In this document: positions 23,742 through 35,400 of the stretch, one piece after another
How the letters are laid out: each line of letters begins with the position of its first letter
How positions within the stretch are numbered: the stretch's first letter is position 1
Assembly (NCBI GenBank): GCA_015499995.1
Contig: JADNRV010000217.1
Coordinates: forward strand, 16,433 to 80,432
Source: Flammula alnicola
Lineage: Eukaryota > Basidiomycota > Agaricomycetes > Agaricales > Strophariaceae
Reading direction: 5' to 3'
Length of the DNA stretch: 64,000 nucleotides
Made by a program: the position numbers and the translations under genes
Notes under the pieces: model-generated
Databases searched by the model: none
What the model was told of the DNA's origin: nothing
The model's input: only the letters and a program-made list of their open reading frames with translations

Positions 23742-25210
23742 CGAAGAGCGAGAGACGGCTAAAGGGCGACTGGACGTCCTTCAGTATCAACAAGGGGCAG
23801 CAAGAGAACAGTTTTCGCTCTAGGCGAGGTATTTAAGGTCAACCGTACGGTTCCCATGTATTACCGCCGGGCGATAGTCAACTCCAATAACCAAGCCAAT
23901 CGACTTGAAGAATCCAGGTACATCGTAGGTCCTCGGCTGCGATGCATCTGATTCCGAGCATGAAGGACGGGAGATAGTCGAGGGATAGTCGAGGCCAAGG
24001 CACTGGCACCGTGGTCCGTGGGGCGATAACAGAACTGGCACGCTGTCGCAGCTTCAGGAGACGATAAATAAAATAACGGTCAATCCGTGCCAAACCCTCG
24101 CTGATTATGAACTCTAATTTCCAATGCGTCTTATCGACATCCGAGTCCTTTGACGGGAGTTCGCGTGTGCTTTTCGGTACTGTTTCACGGAGAAGTTAAC
24201 AAAGTCGAAAAACTTTAAGGATTAAAATTTCAACTGGGAAAGCAGTCTGACCAAACGAATTTAAAATTCAGGAAGTCTGGGGTGATAATAAATCACCTTC
24301 TATGTAACACAGGAAAGGGAGAGGACAGACCAGTGCGGACAAGGGGTACCGAGATACGAAAGCCCGCAATCATTGGCCTTATCTCCCACTCCGAATCAAA
24401 GAATGTTCAGGATTCCGATATCTCCATGGTGCATTACTTACCTTATCTATTTATCCCACCCACTACAGAACCGCCCTCGAGATTTGTCGAGACCTTCAAC
24501 TATGCCTCCGAAGACCGCGCTACAACTTTCAAATTCGCGTTTGGCAATCATCTCGTGCTCAAACTTTGTGTAAAACCATAGCATATAGGTCTGCATATCT
24601 TCAAGATCCGCGAGCGCTTAGACGGTGTGCTGCAGTAGGATGTTGCATAGCTTGGATACGGTTGTGAGCCAGCTGAGCGGGCGAGCAGGAGAAACGGATT
24701 TTCATTATTCCCTTTCGGTAGCCTCGATAACGGTCAAGAGGATGCTATTCTTCCAAGCGCCATCTCCAGCCAGAAGAATAATATTGAGTTGAGGGGATAG
24801 TGGAGGACTACATCGATGTCGCTGGACATGGAAGCTCCGGAACTTCTGGAATTTGAAGAATTACTGCATTTGAAACACAGCCAAACACAGGATCCGCAAT
24901 GCTTCAAAAAAAATTGAATAGCAGTATGTAGTAGAAGGTAGATCTAAGTACATAGTCTATGCATTCGGAGAGGCCTACCAACTGACTGTATAAAATCATC
25001 GGAGTGGGCTCTTCTGTATACACCTTGAATGGGCACTGCCAAGATGTTGGCTTGATCAGAATACACGAGTCGCGACAATAGCAAACTGTGATATATATGC
25101 TATGTGGGTGTAAACCCTTGTTGAATACAGCTACTACAATTATTATTACAGATCCTAGAATACACGTACAGCAATAAGCTCGAAATCTACCAAGCCATCC
25201 GGCCATGCTA
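23742..25210. other. Intergenic region, no gene seen
   Basis: About 1.5 kb between the permease start and the HDAC stop. A plus-strand frame of 99 codons (24282-24581) has no recognisable motif. The region should contain the permease promoter and the HDAC 3' UTR. Confidence 0.5.
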
Positions 25211-27305
25211 CTACTCTGGTAGAGACATCGCCACGTCCTCGTAGTCCTCTTCCTCGAACACCTCCACGTCTCGCCCCCCTCCTTCCATAAGACGCGACAA
25301 AGGACGCCCAGCGCCGTTCACGATGCCCGTCCGGAGGCTCAGGTTCCCATCCACCAGATCGTCCCATGGGGCCCCAGGACCGCTCTGGAAGAACCGCCGC
25401 TTCGTGCCTTTTACAGGCAAAGCGCCGCACTCGTAATGCTCGAACCCATGCTCCTGTGTCGGTACATCGTAGTATTGCCCCGTCAGCAGACTCATGCGCT
25501 TCTTTCCAGATGGGTAGTATGGTTGTTGGCTGGGATGTCTCTCGTTGCCACGCGGGATGGAAGAGGCGCGCTGTGGACCCAGGCGCCAGTTATTGAGGCT
25601 TGCCGACGACTCATCCGAATCCCATGAGTCTGACTCCTCCGACTCGTCGGTCGTGGTTTCTCCATCTTGAAGGTTGTAGACATATCGTGCATGTTCTAGA
25701 TATACGATCAATAAAAATGATCTGGATTTGAAGCAAGCTTTCTTACGGGCAAGTCGTTCATCGAGCTCGTCTCTGCCTTCCTCTTCGTCCTTGCCAAATC
25801 CAAGATGCTGTTTAAGGCTCTCCCTTGGCACATCTTGCATCTGCACAGAAGGTGCGCAGGTCAGTTGCTGTAATTGTTGTAGTGCAGTCTCCCTGTACAA
25901 AAGCCATGAATAAACCACCAAGCAATCAAAACCAGATGAACCGACCTGACAATATCCAAAGACCCGTCCTTCATATTCAAATCTTCCATGTTATTCACAG
26001 GCACCTCAAGCCTATATCTCGGGCCAAACCACTCGAAGTATTGATTCCACGGCAAATTTGGATCAATGTCATTTTCAATTCCGAGTGCGCAGGCCGTCTC
26101 GTATGTCCACGTCCGAGCAACGTTCTTGACCGTGTATCCTCCTCCGCCAAGCAGAATAAGTGGGATATTTTGTTTTCGCATGAACTGGACACAATGAGCA
26201 TGTCCCTTCATCGACAAGTTAAAGCAACCCAATTTATCGCCTGCCAGTGAATCAGACCCGCATTGGAGCACCACAGCGGAAGGGCGGAAGACTTCCAGAA
26301 CCCGGGTGATAATCTGACCCCAATATATATATGAATTTTCTGGCTGGGATCCGACACAATTAAGAAACTCACCGGCTCGAACACGCTTTTGTATGACTCG
26401 TCCGTGATTCCATCCTTCATGGGTACGTTCACGGCATATCCTTTGCCTTTGCCTCTTCCCTTGTCCTCTTGTGACCCTGTTCCGGGAAAGTACTCTCCGA
26501 ACTTGTGGAAGCTGCATGTCATGACCCTGTCCGTCGTATAAAAGGCTTCTTCCACCCCATCGCCATGATGACAGTCGATATCGATATATAAAACTCGGGG
26601 ATATGTGCGCAAAAGTTCCAGGATACCGAGTACGATATCGTTGATATAGCAGAAACCCGAGGCTTCGCGCTTTTTGGCATGGTGCAGTCCTCCTGCCCAG
26701 TTAATGGCGATGTCAGCAGCTCCAGATGTTATTCGTTGCGCTGCGCCTGCAGAAGAAAGGAATGTCCAACTTGGAATGTGGTTTAGAAGACTCATCGACT
26801 TACCAATCGACCCTCCTGCAGAAATAGTACAAAATTCGAAAACGCCTTCGAATGCTGGGTTGTCTTCTCCTACAAGGACTGTAGACGGATTAGGTCAGAA
26901 CAACAGAAACGAAAAGAGACAAAATGAAAGAAGTACATCGTGTGCCAGAAAAAGTCATTTTCTCTGCCGTCTCCGGTGTCACATTATAAAGAAAGTGAAC
27001 ATATTCGTCGGTATGGAACGAGCTCATGACCTCCCCACTCGCACGTTTAGGGCGCTATTTAGAAACATCAGACAATTGTTCCGGTCTCCGCTTTTGTAGT
27101 TCACGAGCTCACCAAGATGTGCATCTTGTCAAGCATCCCATAGGCAGTCACTAGGTCGTGCGTTACGCGTATCCGGTGCGGTTTCATCGGGTGTCCGAGT
27201 CCATAAGTATATGCCCCGACATCGGCTACGTTTCTATCAGTATAAGTATGACAAAAAAACGATGCACGGACAATCATAGTAATATGCCACTCTGCGTTTC
27301 GACAT
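25211..27305 (-). CDS. Class I histone deacetylase (Rpd3-like)
   Basis: A zinc-dependent lysine deacetylase of Sin3-type corepressor complexes. The first exon [11 protein letters not shown] starts at 27305 and splices to [20 protein letters not shown]. Further exons carry [25 protein letters not shown], the active-site HH pair in [16 protein letters not shown] (near 26690), the zinc ligands in [16 protein letters not shown] (near 26570) and CGSDSLAGD (near 26260), and the glycine-rich ILLGGGGYT. All catalytic residues are present. The C-terminus extends past the core with an acidic/Ser-rich stretch ([16 protein letters not shown]) and a long tail to 25211. [11 protein letters not shown] points to the Rpd3/HDAC1 branch rather than Hos2. 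The gene shares a 257-bp promoter with the divergent CDK8-like kinase, and SAP18, another Sin3-associated protein, lies 24 kb away. Confidence 0.92.
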
Positions 27306-27562
27306 GACTATTATTTGCGGTCAACAGTTGAAATTCATGGATTTTGTGAAGATTTTGTTGGTCGGTTTGTCGTCGTTAAAAGCAACCCCCTTCAACTTAA
27401 CTTCGCTGACCCATGTCACGTGATTTTGGCGGCCCGGCGCCCAAGCCCCCACAATATTCCCGGTCCGGCGTTCCCACATTTGTTGGGCGGGCTGTGCCAT
27501 GTGCTTTTAAGCATTCCATTATCCAGGACGTTCGTCCTGCCAAATGTTCACGATTCACTGCG
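27306..27562. promoter_or_regulatory. Bidirectional promoter with TCACGTGA box
   Basis: The HDAC and CDK8-like start codons face away from each other across 257 bp. The interval contains the palindrome TCACGTGA at 27416-27423 and a GC-rich stretch after it. A CACGTG box is a plausible bHLH site; binding is an inference. Confidence 0.5.
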
Positions 27563-29156
27563 ATGTTAGACGAATGGTCGACAAGTATTCTGCAGCATGA
27601 CCCGATGCGCCTTTACCGACAAAAAAGGGACGAGCACCATAGTTCAGTGGCTTCAAAGTACGATATCCTTGGTTTCATCTCCTCTGGCACATATGGTCGC
27701 GTTTACAAGGCACGGAGCTTAGGAGACGAGGGAACTATACACGCGATCAAGAAATTCAAGCCAGATAAGGAGGGAGATGTTGTCACGTATACTGGTATAA
27801 GCCAGAGTGCCATCCGAGAGATTGCAGTACGCATTCATATTTGCATCGCATTCAATTCTGCAAGCTGATGATTGGATCAAGTTGAACAGAGAAATTGATC
27901 ATGAGAACATAGTAGCTCTGAGAGAGGTTATTTTGGAGGACAAATCCATTTACATGGTCTTTGAATATGCAGAACACGATTTTCTGGTGGGTCCGGCTTC
28001 TACCTTACTAAAACCTTTACCTAAAATATTTGAACAGCAAGTGATTCATCACCACTCCCAGACACTGCGCGCTCCTATCACAGCCGCAGTCCTCAAGTCT
28101 CTTGTATATCAGCTCCTGAACGGCCTCATATATCTTCATTCATGTCACATTCTCCATCGCGATCTCAAACCAGCCAACATCCTGATCACCTCGAGCGGGG
28201 TCGTAAAAATTGGCGACCTTGGTCTCGCACGTCTTATATACGAACCTCTTCAGCCGCTTTTCGCAGGAGACAAGGTGGTAGTGACCATTTGGTATCGAGC
28301 TCCAGAACTCCTGTTAGGAGCTAAGCATTACACGAAAGCCATTGATTGCTGGGCTGTTGGCTGTGTCATGGCTGAGTTAGCGAGCCTACGGCCAATCTTC
28401 AAAGGAGAAGAAGCTAAGTTGGACTCCAAGAAAAATGTTCCATTCCAACGGGATCAGCTACTCAAGATTTTCGAAGTGTTAGGGACACCAGACGGTTAGT
28501 TTTTTTTTTGGCGACTTCGACGTCGATGTGATCTCACTTGATGCCGCATATCGTAGAAAAGGACTGGCCTGGAGTTGTGGACATGCCTGAATATCAGAGC
28601 ATGAAGCGTCTTGACCAGTATGTGTCTTTCACTGCCGAGTTATCGTTATCCAATTTTGACGCTATCTGTCACAGCTTCACGAATCGACTTGCAGGGTGGT
28701 GTGAGTCGAGGATCCGAGCTCCACACGGATTCGATCTTATGCGACAGCTATTCATGTACGATCCTGAGAAACGCCTCACAGCCAAAGATGCCTTACAACA
28801 CAAGTGGTTCCAAGAAGATCCAAAACCTACGTGGAAGTACGTCCATGCTCTCTTAAATTATTTGTACTCCTACCTTCCTACAGCTGCTAAAACATGAATT
28901 CAGCGCATTCCAATCCGTAGCGCCACATCAAATACCTCCTCATCGCAGGATCACGCAGGACGAAGCCCCGTCGATGATGCCGATTCCGCAGAACACGTCT
29001 CATCAAGGCGGGCATGGTCATATGGGTGTTCAATTCGGCCAGTCACACTCGAAGCCCGGAAGCTCTGCCAGCTTCGCGAGCTTGAGTGGAGGCGGTCATT
29101 ACGGAGGACAAGCCTCTGGCGGGAATCAAAGCAGGAAAAAGGCGCGATTGGGATAG
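27563..29156 (+). CDS. CDK8-type cyclin-dependent kinase of the Mediator kinase module
   Basis: CDK8 (yeast Ssn3/Srb10) with cyclin C forms the Mediator kinase module that phosphorylates RNA polymerase II and transcription factors. The start at 27563 gives [14 protein letters not shown]. The glycine loop is [12 protein letters not shown], the VAIK-like lysine HAIKKFKP, and the cyclin-binding helix [11 protein letters not shown] (the PSTAIRE place). After introns come [27 protein letters not shown] and [24 protein letters not shown], which are CDK8 rather than CDK1 features. An Asp (GDKVVVT) stands where most CDKs have the activating Thr, as in CDK8. The C-terminus is Gly/His/Ser-rich and ends in a basic patch (SRKKARLG). 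Length is about 430 residues with introns near 27828-27885, 27988-28045, 28495-28557, 28620-28710 and 28837-28902. Confidence 0.9.
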
Positions 29157-29526
29157 TTGGGCTCCAAATATATTATACCCTTGCACGCCACGGTCAATCT
29201 CCATCATCGACTGGGTGCAACATATACCCGAAAGAAAAGAAGGGATTGTGACGCTCGACTTGGATACGGTTGGAACCAGGAAGTCTACTCGGTCTTCAGC
29301 TCTCGGCAGGTTGGGAATTTGCTCGTATCGGCGATGTTCCTGGGAACGTGCAATGTATTTTCATATTTAACGACCTGCGCATCCATTGTATTTTTCGGCT
29401 GCTAGAGGAGGGTGCGAGGGTGCACAACAACCTCCTGCTCTGCTAAATCTTGGTCTTACCCTTCGGATCCCTTCCGCACTACTCTTCAATTGGTCACCGC
29501 TACGCAGTGTTATTCTCAATCTCTGG
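29157..29526. other. Intergenic region, 3' flank of the CDK8-like gene
   Basis: No gene seen. A chance frame continues from the CDK8-like 3' end but has no motif. Confidence 0.5.
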
Positions 29527-30577
29527 GTAACATTTAGACTCGTGACCAGCCTTATATGAGTGCGAAAACCCTCGATATAAGGACTGGAAAACCGGGACTT
29601 CCCGGCTCTTGTCGCGCGCTATGATCGAAAGTGGAGTGTTCGGACATCACCGACTGCCCTTTTTAAGAAAAAGACCTCGAAAAGGAAGGTACGTTTTGGC
29701 AGAGCGCGTCGACAGTCGTCCTTGCTTGCTTCCCTCCCTCATCTACACTCACTTCTGCTGTATCTGATACCTCCAAAACCATCTTTCCGTGTCAAACTCT
29801 CCTCAAGCCAACAATAAAATGTACCAGTAGCGACCTTGACGACAATGAGCTTTGCTTTGCCAGGAACTTTGGCCGAGGACAAGCTGCTGAGAAGATCACA
29901 ACGCGAATCAACTTTCCAGAGCTCGAACATCCAGAAGATGCGTCTTTCCGAATGGGACCTCAGCGTATCCAATACTGCCCCTCTACCGGGTCCAAGTTTG
30001 ACATCAATTGCATATGGAATGCTGGCTCCGCAGACACCGTTGAATATGGTGGATTTTGGGTATGCAATGGAGTCGGACAGGGGCAGGCAACAATGTAGCA
30101 GATTGGACGGCTTCTGGGGACTCCTTTCCACTGTAACTATATCATGAGAAATCTATTGCCAATGTTTGACTGTTCAACGTCATCTTCTATATGATCAGAA
30201 CTCCATCTCCCTGTCAGGAATCCGTCCTTCGTTCACCATTCTCATTATCTCAAATTCCGTGAGTATGAAGGTACTGAAGCCATCCATCGAGAGTTGGACC
30301 ATATTCCATAGCATAAAATTGAAAGAAAGGACTACATGTGAAGGTAGGGAATGAAAACGGACAAACGCGAACGCGAGACGCGAGTTCGCTCTCGACGTCC
30401 TCTGCCAAAATGTACCTTCCTATTTGAGGTCTTTGCCTTAAAAAGGAGCGTCGGGCATGTCGGAACAATTCATTCTCGATCATAGCGCGCGACAAGAGCC
30501 GGCAAGTCCCGCTTTACAGGTCCTAGTATCGTGAGGTTTCGCACATACTCGGACCGGTCACAGGTCTAGGTAACATT
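29527..30577. mobile_element. Fold-back element with about 185-bp inverted arms
   Basis: The left arm (about 29527-29716) and right arm (about 30389-30577) are inverted repeats with roughly 80% identity. Shared blocks include GGCTCTTGTCGCGCGCTATG, CCTTTTTAAG and GGAAGGTAC. About 670 bp of unrelated sequence lies between them. Both arms encode a similar 30-residue frame beginning with Met-Ile-Glu that points inward, which may be coincidental. No transposase is visible. It could be a non-autonomous fold-back transposon, a solo inverted duplication or a hairpin-RNA source. No clear target duplication was found at the arm ends. Confidence 0.6.
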
Positions 30578-30990
30578 GCTAGACAACAATTCGAGGCATA
30601 ATTGCACATATCAAGCACTGCGTATCTACAGTAGTTTCAACAATGGACAATAATGTTCTAGAAATAAGCGATCGTTCGGATTCCCTGTTCGTGCAGACTC
30701 GAGTGGTGAAACGCATCAGCAGATATTAGCAATTTGAGCTTAAAGACGGAGTCCTGAGTCTTGTCGTTGGATGCAGCATCTACTTATTTGAATCTGATAA
30801 GATAACTGAAATGTCGTCGGCATCACGGTGAACCTGATGGCAAGTTGCAAACTGGATCCAAAGCTTTGTTTCTCTCCTCTAACTTTCATCTGCCAAAGTT
30901 CGATTTTCTGGTGCTTCGCGCCCAACACATGCATTTCCGACTGACTTGAAACTGGTTGAAGCGAGGATTGAAAGAAGCGAAGACTCCGGG

Positions 30991-32363
30991 ATGTTTCGCC
31001 TCCAACGCTGGCCGTCCACATTGACACCAAAGACGGCTCTGGTGCGAAACCAACTTGCACGAATTCGGAGGTTCAGCACCGAAACAGAGACAGAAACCTT
31101 CGAGGACTTTGGGGACTATAGTATTATCCTTCCGGATGAACCTTTTGCCTTTGGCGTCTCTCATATACGACCCCGACGCGTGCCGGACCACATTTCCAAA
31201 CCGCCCTATGTGTTGAATCTCGGTGGGGTGCCAGACGAGAGGCCGCAGCGTGATTCTGGGAAGATCAAGCTCGGTGGAGAGGCTGAATCCAGAATCCGCC
31301 AGGCTGCATTGCTGGCGAAGACAGTCAGGGAGTTTGCTGGAACCCAGGTCAAGGTGCGTTCATGATTTTTTTCTCTTACGACAAGCGCTTGACTTACGCT
31401 TTGAAGGTCGGAGCTACTACGAATGCTATAGATTCTGCTATCCACGATTTTATTGTTTCTCATTCAGCATACCCATCACCTCTGAACTATCAAGGCTACC
31501 CTCGGGCGTGTTGTACGAGGTGAATTTATCTTCCATACGAGAGGTTTAAAAATTCAATGATACGCTCTATAGTATTAACAATGTCATCGCACACGGAATA
31601 CCAGACGAGTGAATGCTTACTTTGCCATTTTATATGCGGAATCCTCTAACTTTCTGTTCTCAGTCGACCTCTGCAAGACGGAGACATCATCAACATCGAC
31701 GTCACTGTCTATCTGAACGGATACCACGGCGACACCTCGCGTACATTTCTTGTTGGCGACGTTGTAAATACCGCCTGTCATTGCCTTATATGCAGGATAC
31801 TGACTCAAGTAAGGACGAGCCAGGCAGAAACCTGGTGAAAATAACAAACGAGGCTCTGGAACGGGCCATCGCTGTATGTGGACCAGGACGACCTTTTAGA
31901 GGGATAGGAAAGGCTATACATGCCTTGCTCTTAAACAAGGAATACTCGGTTTCGTCTCAGTTTACCGGGCATGGCATAAACACGGTCTTCCATTGCGCCC
32001 CATGGATCCTCCATCATCGTATGTCGGTTTGATGATCGGCATTGTGCAAGAAAATTAACTTTTTCAGTCAACGATGAACCAGGAGTAATGGAACCAGGCC
32101 ATTGTTTTACTATCGAGGTAAGTCCTCTCGCAAGTAATTTCTTTCCAAGTTTCATTGCCTGTGTAGCCTGCTATTATACAAGGCACGAATCCACGAGGTT
32201 GGATTTTCCCGGATGGATGGACTGCATCCACTGAAGTGAGTGGTTGTCCCAAAGTCCAATAAAATTAGACTCATGGCTTGCTCTACAGAATTGTGCTCGC
32301 AGTGCGCAGGCGGAACATATGGTGCTCATCACAGAAACTGGGGCGGATGTGCTCACACGGTAA
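30991..32363 (+). CDS. Methionine aminopeptidase type 1, probably mitochondrial
   Basis: Removes the initiator Met from nascent proteins. The chosen start (30991) gives [13 protein letters not shown], an Arg-rich N-terminus ending in RIRRFST, which looks like a mitochondrial presequence. An ATG at 30946 would add 15 residues and weaken it. The catalytic part has the five metal ligands: the two Asp in [20 protein letters not shown] (near 31705), His in [11 protein letters not shown] (near 31970), Glu in GHCFTIEPAI (near 32105), and Glu in AEHMVLITE (near 32320). [11 protein letters not shown] carries the substrate-pocket His. Introns lie near 31353-31405, 31518-31575, 31610-31663, 31763-31818, 32022-32066, 32116-32166 and 32236-32289. 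The stop at 32363 is 117 bp from the Nup188 stop (convergent genes). Length is about 320 residues. Confidence 0.88.
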
Positions 32364-32480
32364 ACAGACTATTTAATACACATACTTCTACGGAAATACT
32401 TTTGTCAAGTGCTACAGACCTATTTAGGTATCAACAGAGCGGAAAAGCAAACAAACACTGGTATGAAAGAAGAGATAAGA

Positions 32481-35400
32481 TCATGAGGAACCACCTATCC
32501 GTTCGTGAAGGAAATTCAGTAGGACTTGCGAAAGGTCTACGGAAGGTTTTCCTATCACGATGTCACTAGCAGTGATGATCGGCTTCGATTTCGTCAACAG
32601 CGACTGCAAGTCGCCCGCCATCTCGCCTGTCATCCCCCGCCGCAAGCGCTCTGCCATAGTCATCGATGAACGTGCTGTTGATCGCCTATCTTTCGTGCCA
32701 TCAAGCCTTGATGCGTCCATCGCCTGTTCGTCTGCATCAGCGTCCACAGGCGTGCTTTCGAAATCTGGTTTCGAAAGCCACATCGCGAGCTGTGTCACAG
32801 AGTACAGAAGAATCTCCTCTAAGTTTCGACGAGCAATGATGACGCCTTGCTTCACCCCGAGTGCTGTCGTATATGATCCTGAGAGAGCCGAGGGGTCGGT
32901 GATACTTTGACCCGGCGGTCGTTGGACGAGATTGCGAAGGATATCAAGCGTGCGATTGCCCAATTCTAGAAGTGTACCCAATGATGCAGGCTCGCCCAAC
33001 ACGATTTTTGAATGCTAAAGAGAAAGAAATTTTAGAAAATTGTTCATTCATATAAAAACGGAAACGTACTGGGACAATGAGAGCCTCGCCAATGGGCCAA
33101 TCTTCAATGCCACGAGAAAGCACCATGTCTGCGCGGCTGATAGCAACCAACGTTCCGACAAGGTTGGAGGAAAGTTGGAAGAGGCGGTGGATCAGATGCA
33201 TGACAAACGGTCGTTTCAGTGGATCTGTCTGACTTTGTGCCTTCTCGAACCTGACCCTCTCGTCGTGCGTCACAGGCTCATACAGACTCGCTAGGTGATT
33301 TGGGTGGGTGATGGCATAGTTGACCTGCTGGAGGAGTTGCAGAGCACTGGTTGTGAATACACGAAGGACCTTATCGACGACAGGATCAGCCTTGGCGGAA
33401 GCAGGAACGCTGGCAGCAAGAGCGTAGAAAAGGTTGATCACTTGATCAATCTCTTCAAGAAGAGGCAGGGTGATGGGATCCCCAATTGTCCATGAAAGAG
33501 CACGCGAAATCTGTTCTCCGTACAGCTGGACAAAACCACATGCATCTGCATCGAAATAATGGTTTTGCCTGCCTAGAGCAGTAATAACCATCGCAACGAT
33601 TGAAACCATCGAGCAGTACGCTAAATGAGCAGGACTGCGCTGTCCAGGCAACTCAGGCAGTACAATGTCAATCATGCCGGAGCTGACAGCTGAACTAATG
33701 AAGTTGTTGCTGTATGCCGCCAGTACACCCTCGCTTGCAAATCGCTCAGCCGCAGCTGCGTTGGTAACCAGCCCCATGTGGAAAAGGAGGAGATGAGGAG
33801 AGTAGAGCGGCTGTTTGCGAGAAAGCAAGAGAGGAAGGTCGGAGAGGCCGACGAGGTCTATGTGGACGTAAAGTTCGAGGCTGGCGCGGATAACGTCTGT
33901 TTCTTGACACCTTGCAAGCCAGTAAACCGACGAAGCATCGATATCAGGACGGGTACACTGTTCGAATACAGCCACGAGAAGCTCCATATCGCGGTCGAGA
34001 TCGACATCGGTCCTGCTGCGAGCTGCTATGAAGACCACACTCAGAGCATCGATGACAAAGGTGAGAGTTGCTTCGACTGTCTGAGCAAACGCTAGTCGTT
34101 GTTCGGCGTTCAGAGTCTTTGGCCGGCTCAACATACTGCGACCTTGCTTGGCGCAGAAGTAGATGATTTGCAAGAGGACGCGATGAAAGGGAGAAGATAA
34201 GGTGGAAAGGAAAGACCTCGCCGGAGACTGTGCTTCGTTCAGGACGATGTTGCGAAGATTTCGGATGAGTTCCATGAACGATTCGACCTCGGCCTTTTTG
34301 TCCGATGACGAGAACCAAGCCACTTCAAGGAGGGCTAACACAAGAGAAAGCCTTGAACCATGAATTGTCGACATCATATCACCCTCCCTTTTCTCCGCAG
34401 CGATATCGAAGGATATAGTGGCTGCGATCGCCAGTAGATTAGGTCGAACGGTGGAATCTGTCCTTAGATATGGGATGACCTGCCTAAGCAGGGTGTCCCA
34501 TGATTCGAGCAGGGCGGTTTCGGCGTGCACGAGGGATAAATTCAGGTTGATGGATAGCACAAGCCTCTCTACCTCCTCAGCGGGATCGTCCATGCCATCT
34601 GCGGAAAGGGGATACGCCTGAAGACGGACCCGTAGCAGAGATGTTGAGAAGGCAAAAGTGTCTCCATAATCGCGCTCAGCAACTGCATCTTGTACTTCCA
34701 ATTGTTGCAATGTTAAACCCGGGAAATGCTGCGCAAGTAGGACTGTAACTTTATCGTGCATCTCTGGAGCGTATGAGCTGGGTGCGGCTTCTGCTAGAAG
34801 ATCCGTTAGTTCATCGTGTGACTTTAGATGGGATTCGAGCTTGAGATAGCTCTGTGGTTTCTTCAGCGGTACCTCGGAACCATGCAGCTGAAGATGGAGG
34901 CCAATGTCGCGGGTAATGATGTGAATGGCGTATGACTTGACCAGGGTTCGGTACGCATGCATTTGAACGGCTTCGTGCAGACTTGATCTGCGAATGCCCT
35001 CTAGCAGCACGATCTCCGATGTCTCATACGTTGGCACAGGTCCAACCTCTTCGCAAGCGACAGAGACAACCTTTTCCCAAAAATCGGCATCTTTACGAAG
35101 AGGATCGACGACTGCTTTGTGCTCAAGAGTATGTTGCCAAACGACGTCTAAGAACCGGAAAACACACGCAAGCAGAAGTGGGTTGGCTTCCCAAAGATCT
35201 TTCCAGCTTACAAGTATTTCACGAGCAGCATCGAGGGCACTAGGTGATCGCGTCGCTGTTTCATCGTCTTTCTTTTCCTCTTTGTCTGTCTTCTCCTCTC
35301 TGTCTTTCAACTCCTTAAACTCGCCTGGCGACCGAGACTTCCCAGTGACGAAAAGAGTTGCAAGGGCAGGCTCATTGTCAACGGCCAATGAAACGAAGTT

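Noticed and set aside
24282..24581. Plus-strand 99-codon frame between permease and HDAC
   Set aside because: No recognisable domain, no splice partner and weak codon pattern.
29836..30147. Plus-strand 103-codon frame inside the fold-back element
   Set aside because: Alternative frames over the same bases look equally good and none matches a family, so I did not call a gene.
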